A stretch of 43,661 nt of DNA from DMER64 sp964554535 (GTDB taxonomy: Bacteria; Bacteroidota; Bacteroidia; Bacteroidales; UBA932). Under the pieces are notes generated by a model. That model was given only the letters and a program-made list of their open reading frames with translations. It ran no database searches and was not told where the DNA came from. The stretch is taken from the NCBI GenBank assembly GCA_964554535.1, contig CAZKPB010000018.1, positions 1-43,661 of the forward strand, given 5' to 3'. Positions 27,301-35,763 of the stretch are shown one piece after another (position 1 is the first letter of the stretch; the number at the start of each line of letters is the position of its first letter). The position numbers and the translations under genes were made by a program.

Positions 27301-27553
27301 GGCTTACAGTAGCCGGCAAATGCACAACGCCTCGTTCCTGCGCCTGAAGACCCTGACCCTGGCCTACCGCCTTCCCTCCGGATGGGTACATAAGGCCGGA
27401 ATGTCCGGTGCCCGCGTCTATTTCAACGGAAGCAATCTCTTTACATGTGCCGAGTACAAACTGGCCGACCCCGAGGTAAACGCCTACGGTACCAGAGGAT
27501 GGGAAACCCCCATTGGCAAAACCTACACTTTTGGAATTGAAATCAGCTTTTAA
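24392..27553 (+). CDS. SusC-family TonB-dependent outer-membrane transporter
   Basis: Protein of 1053 residues. Signal peptide (cleaved after NPLCA); a carboxypeptidase-D-like domain (about 22-100, GTVTSAEDGQPLPYVTI) typical of SusC; TonB-box region EEVMVVAYGT; plug domain (about 110-225, with RIRGIGSMNASNEPLYVIDGVPV in parts and the end motif SRAANGVVMITTKKG); then the beta-barrel ending in FGIEISF with a C-terminal Phe. It imports an oligomeric nutrient across the outer membrane using TonB energy, under the SusD lid encoded 11 bp downstream. No glycoside hydrolase or sensor gene is adjacent, so the ligand (glycan or peptide) cannot be told. Confidence 0.95.
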   Translation: MKKFVLIALLLWSVNPLCAQSEVTGTVTSAEDGQPLPYVTIQVKGRSGTGTLSDIDGNYKLSGCPSNATLLFSYVGYVTQEISLEGRSLLHVILTPDATALEEVMVVAYGTAKKGTYTGAASLVKSDAIKDVPAVSFENALNGKVAGMQITASSGQAGSASSIRIRGIGSMNASNEPLYVIDGVPVVSGDIGQMSGYTYSTNNVMSSLNPSDIESITVLKDAAASALYGSRAANGVVMITTKKGKMGRPTVNFKASVGITPSWATDNYETASVQENVNMLYMVFHDYNTSLGKTEAYANANALSRMNTKWKKHGYYFETAGTGLYENVRILGMTDGAVNREGTYFDWDDAYFRTAVYQNYDLSVSGGDQNTNYYTSLSYTKEQGRIYVNDFDRFSGRVNLSQKVGKHVEFTTNINLSKSGRSGYNDTRNTGGNYFLQSRNLLWGLYWPTDYKTGDPWTARYGSYAYNGLYYNKEWENTSGTLKIQASETLNVTFTPWLNFKSLFSYDNTQVKDHIYYSANHYNGSSTNGSVSEMTSNYNKIVSSSTLNFNKDFGKHAVSALAGFEAERNQTDFMRSTGEDLPSSTLHTVATAGTLDANAYSWGNSMVSILSRAEYNYDQRYFASASYRRDGSSRLGPEARWGDFWSVAGSWKISNEAFMKNVPVISDLRLRASYGVNGTLPSTDYGWRSLTGYSSKYQEQAGGGLSNAADAKLSWETSYTSNLALEFGLWGQRLTGIVEYFNRDSKDLLQDVPISTVTGFGSTLKNIGRINNRGVEVELAGDIIRTSSVRWSAGANASFTRSTVTELYAGADINWYDPTGDDDRAMYLYREGESTLSFYGYEYAGVDPANGKSIFYVNDTDNPAAGDFTWNGRGATYDKDNANYTILGSALPKVFGGLNTEVEWKGISLGLNFIYKIGGYLYDGANKDVADDGYYWERIRSKYYYDHMWTPTHTTGGEPRIEGTDLTDAMAYSSRQMHNASFLRLKTLTLAYRLPSGWVHKAGMSGARVYFNGSNLFTCAEYKLADPEVNAYGTRGWETPIGKTYTFGIEISF

Positions 27554-27564
27554 GACAACTAATT

Positions 27565-29067
27565 ATGAAAAAGAGCTATATATATTTTATGGTACTGGCG
27601 CTGGGAACACTTGCCTCGTGTGACCGTTTCCTCAACGTGGAACCAAGTAACTACGCCGACTCGTCCACCTCAATCAAAACCACGGCAGACGCCCAGGTGA
27701 TGATGAACGGGCTGATGCGTAAAATGACAAGTTCCAGTTACTACGGAAGGAATTTCTATATGTATGCAGACGCCAAAGGCGGCGATCTGACCATTATGTC
27801 GCAGGGACGCGGGCTGGACGGATTGTATGCGTTCAACCACCAACCCGCCAACGGATCGTATTCGGGTTTCTGGGAACAGATATATCACTGCATCATGCAG
27901 GCCAATAATCTTCTGGAAAACATTGAGAAACTGGAGAATGAAGGTACTTCGGAAGATTTTGACGACTACAAGGGACAGGCACTCACCCTGCGCGCCCTGA
28001 TGCACTATGACCTGGTGCGTCTGTACGGCAAACCTTACGATATGGACAAGGCCTCTTACGGTGTTCCCCTGGTCACCCGCACGCTGGACGCGTCCGAACA
28101 ATTGGGGCGCAATACGGTGGAAGAAGTGTACCGTCAGATTGTGGCCGACCTTACCGCTGCCGCCCCGTTGCTGTCCAAAAGCAAGAACAACGGCTACGTA
28201 AACTATTATGCCAACCGGGCCATCCTGGCACGCGTATGCCTGCAGATGCAGGATTACGCGGGCGCACTGACCGCGGCAGAAGAAATTATCAAGAACGGTC
28301 CTTATAAACTGTACGCCAACAACGAATGGGTAAATTCCTGGAAAACCACCTTTGGCAGCGAATCCATTTTTGAACTGGCCATCCTCCCCAATGAGGCCGA
28401 CCTGGGCACCGCCTCGCCCGGATTTTACCTGACCCGCCTGGGACACGGGGCCAGCAACGCCATGGGCTGGTTTATGGGCAGTGATTTCTTCCTGGAACGT
28501 CTGGGAGAAGACCCCGACGACGTACGCTGGGGCGTCATGGATTATGACGAGGCCACCACGGCAGACGGTGACTACTACCATATGGGAGCCTGCTATAAAT
28601 ATCGTGGGGGAGTCAACCGGGAAAACCGGGGCAGTAGCGCCACCTTCCCCGGAGACGGGAAGTCCACATCTACCGCAATCAATATCAAAGTGATACGCCT
28701 TTCGGAAGTATACCTGATTGCTGCCGAGGCCGCCCTGAACTCGCAAAAACCCGACCTGGCCGCCACTTACCTCAACGCCATCCGCAAACGGGCTCCGCAC
28801 CTGGCTCCCGCATCGGCCCAGACCGTTTCCGAAGATATGATTCTGGACGAACGCAGCAAGGAACTGTTTGCCGAGGGGCAGCGTTTCTTTGATATGATGC
28901 GCCTGAACCGCTCCATTACGTTCAACGACTCTTTTGGCAACGGTACGGCCTCGGCCCACCGGCCCACCACCATTGACCGGACTTTTGAAAAATGCCGGCT
29001 GCCCCTGGGAGAAAATGAACTCAATGCCAATCCGGCACTCAAGGGCCAGCAGAATCCGGGATACTAA
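27565..29067 (+). CDS. SusD/RagB-family surface lipoprotein
   Basis: Protein of 500 residues with lipobox LASC (Cys19) and an acidic/aromatic start DRFLNVEPS typical of SusD. The N-terminal part has TPR-like helices (QALTLRALMHYDLVRLYGKPY); the C-terminal part has the family end pattern KVIRLSEVYLIAAEAALN, LNAIRKRAP, ILDERSKELFAEGQRFFDMMRLN and a final ENELNANPALKGQQNPGY. It binds ligand and caps the SusC barrel at the cell surface. Second gene of the pair, followed by a terminator-like stem. Confidence 0.95.
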   Translation: MKKSYIYFMVLALGTLASCDRFLNVEPSNYADSSTSIKTTADAQVMMNGLMRKMTSSSYYGRNFYMYADAKGGDLTIMSQGRGLDGLYAFNHQPANGSYSGFWEQIYHCIMQANNLLENIEKLENEGTSEDFDDYKGQALTLRALMHYDLVRLYGKPYDMDKASYGVPLVTRTLDASEQLGRNTVEEVYRQIVADLTAAAPLLSKSKNNGYVNYYANRAILARVCLQMQDYAGALTAAEEIIKNGPYKLYANNEWVNSWKTTFGSESIFELAILPNEADLGTASPGFYLTRLGHGASNAMGWFMGSDFFLERLGEDPDDVRWGVMDYDEATTADGDYYHMGACYKYRGGVNRENRGSSATFPGDGKSTSTAINIKVIRLSEVYLIAAEAALNSQKPDLAATYLNAIRKRAPHLAPASAQTVSEDMILDERSKELFAEGQRFFDMMRLNRSITFNDSFGNGTASAHRPTTIDRTFEKCRLPLGENELNANPALKGQQNPGY

Positions 29068-29085
29068 ACGTTAATTATCTGTTCA

Positions 29086-29118
29086 CCGGTCACCTTCATT
29101 AAACGCGAAGGTGGCCGG
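29086..29118 (+). terminator. Terminator-like stem after susD
   Basis: 12-bp stem CCGGTCACCTTC/GAAGGTGGCCGG (one G-T pair) with a 9-nt loop, followed by a broken T-tract (TAATTTCATTT). It lies between convergent susD and the radical SAM gene. Confidence 0.6.
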
Positions 29119-29149
29119 TAATTTCATTTGATGATATGAGAAGGGAGGC

Positions 29150-30868
29150 CTAAGCAAAAAAACAGTCTTTCTGACGGCTTTTCTTCCGTGGGTCACGTTC
29201 TACAAACACGCGCTCTAATGTATCCGGGTTAAGGCCCGTCCAAAACATTACCGAAGATTTGGTCATGGGGGTAGGCGTAAAATCCTGCACCTGCTCCACG
29301 TGCAGGCGCTGTTGCCTGAATTTCTGCGCCAGACGTTGCATATCCTGCAAGGTGCACGCCGGGTGTGAGGATATAAAATACGGAATCAACTGCAGTTTCA
29401 ACCGCTCCCGATCATTTTGCGCGCTAAACACACGCCACAACGTGTGGTACAGGGCAAAAGGAGGCTTGTGCATACACTGCAACACGGCGTCTTCCGTATG
29501 TTCGGGGGCCACCTTGAGCCGGCCCGATACGTGGTAACGCAGCAACTCGGTGAAATAAGTCTCCCCCTCCGCATCCAGAAATCCCTTTTCATTGAGGAAC
29601 AAATCATAACGGATGCCGCTGCCAATGGTGGCTTTTTTGATATAGGGCAACTCGCGCACCTTGCGGTACAAGGCGGTAAGCGCCGCGTGCGATGCGTCCA
29701 GATTCTTGCATTTGACCGGAAACAGGCACGAGGTGCGGTGGCACAGCGCACACACCTGGGGACGCTTTCCCCGCATTCCGTACATATTGGCCGAGGGCCC
29801 CCCGAGGTCGGTAAGGTACCCCTTGAAGTTGTCCAGCCTGCTGAGCCGCTCCACTTCCTGCAGCACCGACCGCTGCGACCGCCAGGCAATGGCGCGTCCC
29901 TGATGGGCCGCTATGGTGCAGAAACTGCAACCGCCAAAACAGCCCCGGTGCAGGCACACGGAAAACTGAATCATCTCCAGGGCGGGAATCCGCTTGTTCT
30001 TATAACGGAAATGGGCCTTGTAGGTAAAAGGCAGGTCATACACGGCATCCAGCTCGTCCGTGTTCATGGTGGGATAGGGCGGATTGACCACCACACGGCA
30101 GGTTCCCGCATCTTCGGTCAGCGTTTTGGGGGACTGGGCGTTGGCCGCCAGTTCTATGGCGTGAAAATGACGGGCAAACTGTTCCTTTGAGCCTTGACAC
30201 TGCACATACGAAGGCAATTCCACTGCCTCGGCCGGAAGGGGAACCTCTTTGGGATAACATACGGCCACTTGCGGGATGGTGCATGTGGCGGGGGTTACGG
30301 TGCGCGCACGCAGGGCGGCTGCCAGGGCCACTATGGGTCGCTCGCCCATGCCGTAAATCAGGTAATCGGCACCCGAGTCCACCAGTACGGAGGGTTTGAG
30401 CGAATCGCTCCAGTAGTCGTAATGGGTGAGTCGGCGCAGGGAAGCCTCTATGCCGCCAAGAACCACGGGAACGTCCGGGTATAATTGTTTGAGGATACGG
30501 GTGTATACGGTCACCGCGTAATCGGGGCGCATATTGGGGGCGCCCTCGGGGGTATAGGCATCGTTGCTGCGCAGGCGGCGGGCAGCCGTATACTTGTTGA
30601 CCATGGAATCCATATTGCCCGAGCTGACCCCGAAGAACAGACGGGGTTTGCCCAGTTTGGTAAAATCACGCAGGTCGTCCCTCCAGTTGGGTTGCGGCAC
30701 AATAGCCACACGATACCCTTCCCGCTCCAGCACGCGCCCTATGACGGCCGATCCAAACGAGGGATGGTCCACATACGCGTCTCCGCTGAAGAGAATAACA
30801 TCCACATTGTCATAACCCAACGCATCCAGTTCTTTCCGCGAAGTCGGTAAAAATTGTTCCATATACAC
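29150..30868 (-). CDS. YgiQ-family radical SAM protein
   Basis: Protein of 572 residues of the UPF0313/YgiQ family. An N-terminal segment (GYDNVDVILFSGDAYVDHPSFG) shows the family-type start, with GMGERPI in the middle. The radical SAM cluster motif is RGCFGGCSFC (Cys310, Cys314, Cys317), in the CxxxCxxC spacing, and binds a 4Fe-4S cluster that cleaves S-adenosylmethionine. Late motifs are LKVAPEHTEDAVL and QDFTPTPMTKSSVMFWTG. The reaction is not established for the family. The protein is shorter than some homologues (about 600-750 residues) that carry an extra C-terminal tail. Start 30868, or ATG 30862. Confidence 0.88.
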   Translation of the reverse strand: MYMEQFLPTSRKELDALGYDNVDVILFSGDAYVDHPSFGSAVIGRVLEREGYRVAIVPQPNWRDDLRDFTKLGKPRLFFGVSSGNMDSMVNKYTAARRLRSNDAYTPEGAPNMRPDYAVTVYTRILKQLYPDVPVVLGGIEASLRRLTHYDYWSDSLKPSVLVDSGADYLIYGMGERPIVALAAALRARTVTPATCTIPQVAVCYPKEVPLPAEAVELPSYVQCQGSKEQFARHFHAIELAANAQSPKTLTEDAGTCRVVVNPPYPTMNTDELDAVYDLPFTYKAHFRYKNKRIPALEMIQFSVCLHRGCFGGCSFCTIAAHQGRAIAWRSQRSVLQEVERLSRLDNFKGYLTDLGGPSANMYGMRGKRPQVCALCHRTSCLFPVKCKNLDASHAALTALYRKVRELPYIKKATIGSGIRYDLFLNEKGFLDAEGETYFTELLRYHVSGRLKVAPEHTEDAVLQCMHKPPFALYHTLWRVFSAQNDRERLKLQLIPYFISSHPACTLQDMQRLAQKFRQQRLHVEQVQDFTPTPMTKSSVMFWTGLNPDTLERVFVERDPRKKSRQKDCFFA

Positions 30869-30877
30869 GTGCTAAAG

Positions 30878-30919
30878 TTGAGTACGACAAAATTAGTTTT
30901 TATCTTTGAGAAAAATCAA
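30878..30919. promoter_or_regulatory. Overlapping divergent promoters (radical SAM / aminopeptidase P)
   Basis: Plus strand: TTG 30878-30880, 20 bp, TATCTTTG 30901-30908. Minus strand: TTG (30919 to 30917), 21 bp, TAATTTTG (30895 to 30888). The two promoters interlock on the same 42 bp, so polymerase can probably use only one direction at a time. The plus box also shows that the aminopeptidase starts at 30932, not at an upstream frame extension. Confidence 0.65.
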
Positions 30920-30931
30920 ACTATCCTCACT

Positions 30932-32323
30932 ATGTTCACAAAAGATATTTATATGAAACGCCGGCAGGAACTGAAAGCAAAAATCAGCCGCGGCGTGGCC
31001 TTTTTCATGGGCAATCACGAGGCACCCTGCAATTACACGGACAACACGTTCCACTTCCGTCAGGACAGCACTTTCCTATATTATTTTGGTCTGGACGAGC
31101 CCGACCTGGCCGCCGCCATTGACTTTGAAAGCGGTGACGAATTTCTTTTTGCGGATGACGTCAGTCTGGATGATGTGGTCTGGACCGGCCCGCTTCCTAA
31201 AATGCAGGAAAAAGCCGAGCTGGTGGGCCTGCACAAAACGCTGCCCCGCAAAGACCTGGCTTCCTTTATACAAAAATCCCTCCGGGCGGGACGCAAGGTG
31301 CACTTCCTTCCTCCCTACCGTGCCGACAACCAGATAGAAATCATGGATATGCTGGGCATCCACCCCTCCCTCCAGAAGGAAGCGGCCAGCGAAGAACTTA
31401 TCCGTGCCGTGGTAGCCATGCGCATGGTTAAACAGCCCGAGGAAATTGCCCAGATTGACCTGGCCTGCAACACCGGTTACGCCATGCACTATGCCGTTAT
31501 GGCTCATGCCCGGATTGGTATGGTGGAACAAGAGCTGGCCGGCATGATGGAAGGCATCTCGGTAAGCGGAGGCTATATGCCCTCCTTCCCCATCATCCTC
31601 ACACAGAACGGAGAAGTGATGCACGGCCACGGCCACCGGCAAATTCTGACCGACGGCCGCTTGTTGCTGATGGATGCCGGAGCCGAGACTTTTGAGCATT
31701 ACGCCAGCGACTTTACCCGCACCATCCCGTGCAACGGCAAGTTTACCGGAATTCAAAAAGACCTGTACAATCTGGTACTCAAGGCCAATAACCATTGTAT
31801 AGCAATGTGCGCCCCGGGCGTGCCCTACAAACAGGTGCACCTGGCCGCCGCGCAAATTATGGTGGACGGACTCAAAGACCTGGGCTTTATGAAGGGAGAC
31901 ACTCAAGAAGCCGTGGCCGCCGGGGCCCACGCCGCCTTCTGGCCCTGCGGACTGGGGCACAATATGGGTCTGGACGTGCACGATATGGAAGATCTGGGAG
32001 AAAACTTTGTGGGTTATGACCACACCGTTTCCCGTAATATGCAGTTTGGACTCAAGTCCCTGCGTATGGCCCGCGCCCTGGAGGCCGGCAACGTGATGAC
32101 CGTGGAACCCGGATTCTACTTTATCCCCACCCTGTTGGAAACCTGGAAGAAAGAATGTCACAACGCCGCCTACATCAACTTTGACAAATGTGTGCCCTAC
32201 TATACCTTTGGAGGCATCCGCATAGAAGATGACGTGCTCATTACCCCCACCGGCAGCCGGTTGCTGGGCGCCAAACGCCTGCCTGTGACCGTAGAGGAAA
32301 TTGAAGGCGTCATGGCAAAATAA
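30932..32323 (+). CDS. Xaa-Pro aminopeptidase (aminopeptidase P family)
   Basis: Metallopeptidase of 463 residues that removes the N-terminal residue when proline is second. The N-terminal creatinase-like domain (about 1-165) includes HFRQDSTFLYYFGLDEPD; the C-terminal pita-bread domain has metal ligands in MDAGAETFEHYASDFTRT (Asp pair), GLGHNMGLDVHD (His), TVEPGFYF (Glu) and GGIRIEDDVLIT (Glu). No signal peptide, so cytoplasmic. Start at ATG 30932, 23 nt after the -7 box; the longer frame would begin upstream of its own promoter. Confidence 0.93.
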   Translation: MFTKDIYMKRRQELKAKISRGVAFFMGNHEAPCNYTDNTFHFRQDSTFLYYFGLDEPDLAAAIDFESGDEFLFADDVSLDDVVWTGPLPKMQEKAELVGLHKTLPRKDLASFIQKSLRAGRKVHFLPPYRADNQIEIMDMLGIHPSLQKEAASEELIRAVVAMRMVKQPEEIAQIDLACNTGYAMHYAVMAHARIGMVEQELAGMMEGISVSGGYMPSFPIILTQNGEVMHGHGHRQILTDGRLLLMDAGAETFEHYASDFTRTIPCNGKFTGIQKDLYNLVLKANNHCIAMCAPGVPYKQVHLAAAQIMVDGLKDLGFMKGDTQEAVAAGAHAAFWPCGLGHNMGLDVHDMEDLGENFVGYDHTVSRNMQFGLKSLRMARALEAGNVMTVEPGFYFIPTLLETWKKECHNAAYINFDKCVPYYTFGGIRIEDDVLITPTGSRLLGAKRLPVTVEEIEGVMAK

Positions 32324-32342
32324 CGGACGTTTGTACCGTTTG

Positions 32343-32378
32343 TCCCGTCCGGCATATCAAAAGTCGGACGGGATTTTT
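32343..32378 (+). terminator. Terminator of the aminopeptidase gene
   Basis: 9-bp perfect stem TCCCGTCCG/CGGACGGGA with a 13-nt loop and a following TTTTT run, 20 bp after the stop codon. Confidence 0.85.
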
Positions 32379-32441
32379 GTATATGTAAAAAAGAAGCGTA
32401 AACTTGTATGGTTTTATCGATATAAAAATACCCATAGAACT

Positions 32442-33083
32442 ATGAAAGATATCAAAAACAACGACGTGGAACTGTCGGAAGCCACCCTGAGGCGGTTGCC
32501 GCAGTACTATTGCTACCTGGAAGAAGTGGCCCGGGAAGGAGCGCTCTACATATCGTCGTCCACTATTGCCCAAAGCCTGCATTTGAGCGCCATTCAGGTA
32601 CGCAAGGACCTGGCCAGCGTAAGTTCAAAGGCCGGGAAACCGCGCAAGGGCTTTGTTGTGGAACTCCTTCTCAAAGATGTGGAAGAGGTGCTGGGTTACA
32701 ACAACCATAGCGATGCCGTGCTGGTAGGGGCCGGCCGGCTGGGCAAAACCCTGCTATCGTATGAAGGGTTTGAAAATTACGGGTTGCATCTGATAGCCGC
32801 TTTTGACAGCGACCCGGAACTATGGGACACCCAAGTGAACGGCAAAACCATTTTTCCCCTGGACCAGCTGACCCGCATCATTCAAAGGCTGCACGTGCAA
32901 ATGGCTGTGCTGACCGTACCAAAACAAGAAGCCCAGAACGTCTGCGATATCCTTGTGGAAGCAGGCATTAAAGGCATCTGGAATTTTGCCCCAATTGCCC
33001 TGAAGGTGCCGGCGGACATTGTCCTCAAGAATGAAAATCTGGCGGCCTCACTGGCCTATGTTTCCCAACATTTGAAAAACTAG
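32442..33083 (+). CDS. rex: Redox-sensing transcriptional repressor Rex
   Basis: Protein of 213 residues. N-terminal winged helix (about 8-85) with LPQYYCYLEEVAREGALYISS and the recognition part HLSAIQVRKDLA, then a Rossmann domain with AVLVGAGRLGKTLLSYEGF (GAGRLG, residues 96-101). Rex senses the NADH/NAD+ ratio and represses fermentation and anaerobic energy genes when NADH is low. The start at 32442 matches the family N-terminus; the longer upstream frame overlaps the terminator of the preceding gene. The two-residue spelling at the operator helix differs little from Gram-positive Rex. Confidence 0.95.
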   Translation: MKDIKNNDVELSEATLRRLPQYYCYLEEVAREGALYISSSTIAQSLHLSAIQVRKDLASVSSKAGKPRKGFVVELLLKDVEEVLGYNNHSDAVLVGAGRLGKTLLSYEGFENYGLHLIAAFDSDPELWDTQVNGKTIFPLDQLTRIIQRLHVQMAVLTVPKQEAQNVCDILVEAGIKGIWNFAPIALKVPADIVLKNENLAASLAYVSQHLKN

Positions 33084-33112
33084 AAGTAGAATCAAATCGC
33101 GCGGTACGCGGT

Positions 33113-33811
33113 TTACAGCGTGGGGGAAGAATAGCCAATACTGTGCACGATGATGACCCCGTTGGCACCGCGTACCCCGTACATATTGCCGTCTTTTTGC
33201 ACTTCTATACTCTGTATGGAGTGTACGTCAACGGACGAGTTGGCCTGTCCTATATTATCAAAAACAATTCCGTCCACCACAACCAGCGGTTCAGAACTGC
33301 CGTTGATACTGTTCATACCCCTGATGTTGGCCGTTGCCTGACCCGTTGACGGGTCGTATCCTATATTCAACCCGGGAACAATGCCCTGGAGCAGTTCCAC
33401 CAGGCTGCGCACCGGCCGTCTCTTCAATAACTCCGGCACGTTATCAAACTCACTGATGGCACGGGTGCGGTTATCAAATTTTGCATCCCGCACGGTGTAC
33501 TTTTTGGCAGAACGGACGGTAATAAGAAGGGAATCCAGTCCGGCAAACGGCATTTCCACGCGACCCTTTTCCGGCAGATAGGCGTACAGCGAATCCGCAT
33601 CCGTAATATCCGTCACTAAGGCCCGCCCGTCTTTTCCCGTAGAAAACGCTTTGGAATTATTGGAAGTGGAAAGTATTACCCCTTCCATGGGTTTTTGTTT
33701 TTTATTCACTACCCTCACGCTACAGTTGCGCAAGGTATCCGACTGTCCGTAAACTGATGCCGTGCTAAAAACGCAACAGGCCAAAAGACAAATAACGAGT
33801 ATTTTTTTCAT
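33113..33811 (-). CDS. Barrel-less TonB-receptor plug-domain protein
   Basis: Protein of 232 residues: signal peptide (cleaved near SVYG-Q), an N-terminal carboxypeptidase-D-like/beta domain (about 25-105), and a segment like the plug of SusC receptors (about 130-225), with GLNIGYDPSTGQATANIRGMNSINGSSEP in pieces, VVVDGIVFDNIG and YGVRGANGVIIVHS. It ends there: no beta-barrel follows and no broken barrel is seen downstream, so it looks like a complete gene rather than a decay product. Third gene behind a HAD phosphatase and a glycosyltransferase. Role unknown; an exported plug might interact with TonB or a partner barrel. Confidence 0.7.
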   Translation of the reverse strand: MKKILVICLLACCVFSTASVYGQSDTLRNCSVRVVNKKQKPMEGVILSTSNNSKAFSTGKDGRALVTDITDADSLYAYLPEKGRVEMPFAGLDSLLITVRSAKKYTVRDAKFDNRTRAISEFDNVPELLKRRPVRSLVELLQGIVPGLNIGYDPSTGQATANIRGMNSINGSSEPLVVVDGIVFDNIGQANSSVDVHSIQSIEVQKDGNMYGVRGANGVIIVHSIGYSSPTL

Positions 33812-33835
33812 AACATCCACTAAGGTAGGGATAAT

Positions 33836-34954
33836 TTAGATAGCACAGATGAAGTCCGTCAATTTCCGGGCATAAATACCCCAAGTCAACTGTTTTTTAA
33901 GCTCTTTTATCTGAGAAACAAACACTTGGGCATCCATCGTAAAAAAATGTTCCACGGCTTCCCGCAGTTGCGGGGCCGTGATGCCGGTCGCCATAATACC
34001 CGCTCCGGGGCGCTCCACCGACTCGGCCAGTCCCCCTACCGGGGTGGCTATCATCGGGGTTTCAAAATGATAGGCAATGGCCACTATACCGCTTTGGGTG
34101 GCCGAGCGGTAAGGCAGCACGCAGGCATCGGCCGCTCCAAAAAACAGCGGCACCCGGTCGTCGCTTATGTATTGATTGTACATATGCACCCGTTGCGGAT
34201 GAGCAAGGCGGGCAATCTGTTGCGTATACTTGTCGCCACTTGAGTAACACTCGCCGGCCACCACTAACTGCACGTCTTCTTCCAAAGCGTCCACCGCATC
34301 AATCAGCAGGTCAAGTCCCTTGTAGTCGCGTATCAACCCAAAAAACAACAGGGTTTTCTTTGACGGATCCAGGCCCAGTTGCCTTCTGGCCTGCAGGGGG
34401 TCCATTTTGGGACCAAAATGGTTGTACAGCGGGTGCGGCAGCAAAATATGCGGTTTATCGGGCGCCAGACGCAGCAGGTCGTCTTGGGTGGCCTCGCACA
34501 TACATACGCATCCGCTTTGCTGGCTGAGAAACCATTTTGTAAACGGTTTGTCAAAAAATTTGGGTTCGTGGGGCAGTACGTTGTCCAGAATGGATACCGT
34601 CTTGCATCCCTTGTGACGTAACTTCCGGGCTACCGTTCCCTGCGACGGGGAAAAATAAGACATCCAGTAACGCATCAGCAGGCAATCCGGAGCAAAAGCG
34701 GCCAGGGTGGAGGCCGTGCTCAGGTAAGAGAACGGGTTGGCAGTATCCAGCAGGCGGGGAAGGGCCGAGGCCTTCTGCGGGTCGGGATTATCCACGTATT
34801 GAGTCTTTCCGGGGAACAGAAAATCAGGGTATTGCCTCTTGAAGTTATACGCCTGCACCTGATGCAGCTGCTGCAGTTCGGGCAACAGGTTGTCGTTAAA
34901 CTGGGCTATCCCCCCGCGGTAAGGATAAAAAGGAGACAAATAAGCTATTTTCAT
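33836..34954 (-). CDS. GT4-type glycosyltransferase
   Basis: Protein of 372 residues with the GT-B fold of the GT4 (group 1) family: N-terminal LSPFYPYRGGIAQFN (glycine-rich acceptor loop), the linker KKTLLFFGLIRDYKGLDLLIDAV, and the C-terminal donor-binding block ADACVLPYRSATQSGIVAIAYHFETPMIATPVGGLAE, where a glutamate often seen in the EX7E motif is replaced. It transfers a sugar from a nucleotide donor to an unknown acceptor. Its start overlaps the HAD phosphatase stop (ATGA). Confidence 0.85.
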   Translation of the reverse strand: MKIAYLSPFYPYRGGIAQFNDNLLPELQQLHQVQAYNFKRQYPDFLFPGKTQYVDNPDPQKASALPRLLDTANPFSYLSTASTLAAFAPDCLLMRYWMSYFSPSQGTVARKLRHKGCKTVSILDNVLPHEPKFFDKPFTKWFLSQQSGCVCMCEATQDDLLRLAPDKPHILLPHPLYNHFGPKMDPLQARRQLGLDPSKKTLLFFGLIRDYKGLDLLIDAVDALEEDVQLVVAGECYSSGDKYTQQIARLAHPQRVHMYNQYISDDRVPLFFGAADACVLPYRSATQSGIVAIAYHFETPMIATPVGGLAESVERPGAGIMATGITAPQLREAVEHFFTMDAQVFVSQIKELKKQLTWGIYARKLTDFICAI

Positions 34955-35757
34955 TTGTCAAATTTAGTAAAATATTCCTGCAGAAAGCGGGCAATGCCGT
35001 CATTGTCCACCGTATCCGCGTGGTAGCGGGTCCTGGCCAGCACTTCCGGCTCGGAATTGCCCATGGCAACTCCTACCGCCACGTGTTCCAGCATAGGTAT
35101 GTCGTTACCTCCGTCCCCGAATCCCATAGTCCGGGAAATATCTATATGGAAATATGCCAGCATTTTGTCTATCCCTGTGGCCTTGGTGTTGCCCACCACG
35201 TTGATGTCGGCAAAATCGGGATGCCAGCGGCTGGATTCGCAATGGGGAAGCACCGTGCGGGTAATGACTTCCTCCACGTCGGCCGGAGCATAGATATTAA
35301 TCTGCAACACATCCTGATGGGCCAATTCCACCAAAGGACGCACCACCGGAAGTTTCACATTGATCATTTTGGCCAATGCCAGTACCTTGGGGTCCAGATG
35401 ATTGATAAACACTCCCTCTTCCGTCATCATAGATACCGGAAAAGGATTGCGGTGCACTTCCAGATATGTGCACAATGCCTGTACGTCGGCCGGTTCCAGA
35501 AAACGGCTGAAAATAACTTTCCCGTCACCCAGGGCACAATAACCTCCGTTTTGAGCCACAATGCCGTCAAACTCCAGGTGGCCGAAAGCCGGGGTATTGA
35601 AGTCGGGCACCAAAATAATGGGACGTCCCGTGCAGATAAAAGCCTTAATGCCTTTTGAGCGGCATTCCTTAATGGCTCGAGCTGCCGATGCGGGGACCGT
35701 ATGTGTATTGAAACTGACCAGTGTACCGTCAATATCAAAGAATAGCGCTTGTATCAT
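34951..35757 (-). CDS. Cof-type HAD hydrolase
   Basis: Protein of 268 residues in the HAD IIB (Cof) group of sugar-phosphate or flavin-nucleotide phosphatases. Motif I is FFDIDGTLVSF, motif II is FICTGRP, motif III lysine lies in NTKATGIDKML and motif IV is MGFGDGGNDIPML. The cap domain is inserted between motifs II and III. Start set at ATG 35757, 6 nt after a minus-strand TATCTTTG box, so its mRNA may be leaderless. First gene of an operon with the glycosyltransferase and the plug protein. Confidence 0.88.
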   Translation of the reverse strand: MIQALFFDIDGTLVSFNTHTVPASAARAIKECRSKGIKAFICTGRPIILVPDFNTPAFGHLEFDGIVAQNGGYCALGDGKVIFSRFLEPADVQALCTYLEVHRNPFPVSMMTEEGVFINHLDPKVLALAKMINVKLPVVRPLVELAHQDVLQINIYAPADVEEVITRTVLPHCESSRWHPDFADINVVGNTKATGIDKMLAYFHIDISRTMGFGDGGNDIPMLEHVAVGVAMGNSEPEVLARTRYHADTVDNDGIARFLQEYFTKFDK

Positions 35758-35763
35758 AATGCG

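Noticed and set aside
27670..28959. 429-codon minus-strand frame inside susD
   Set aside because: SusD is complete with lipobox and family end motifs; the antisense frame has none.
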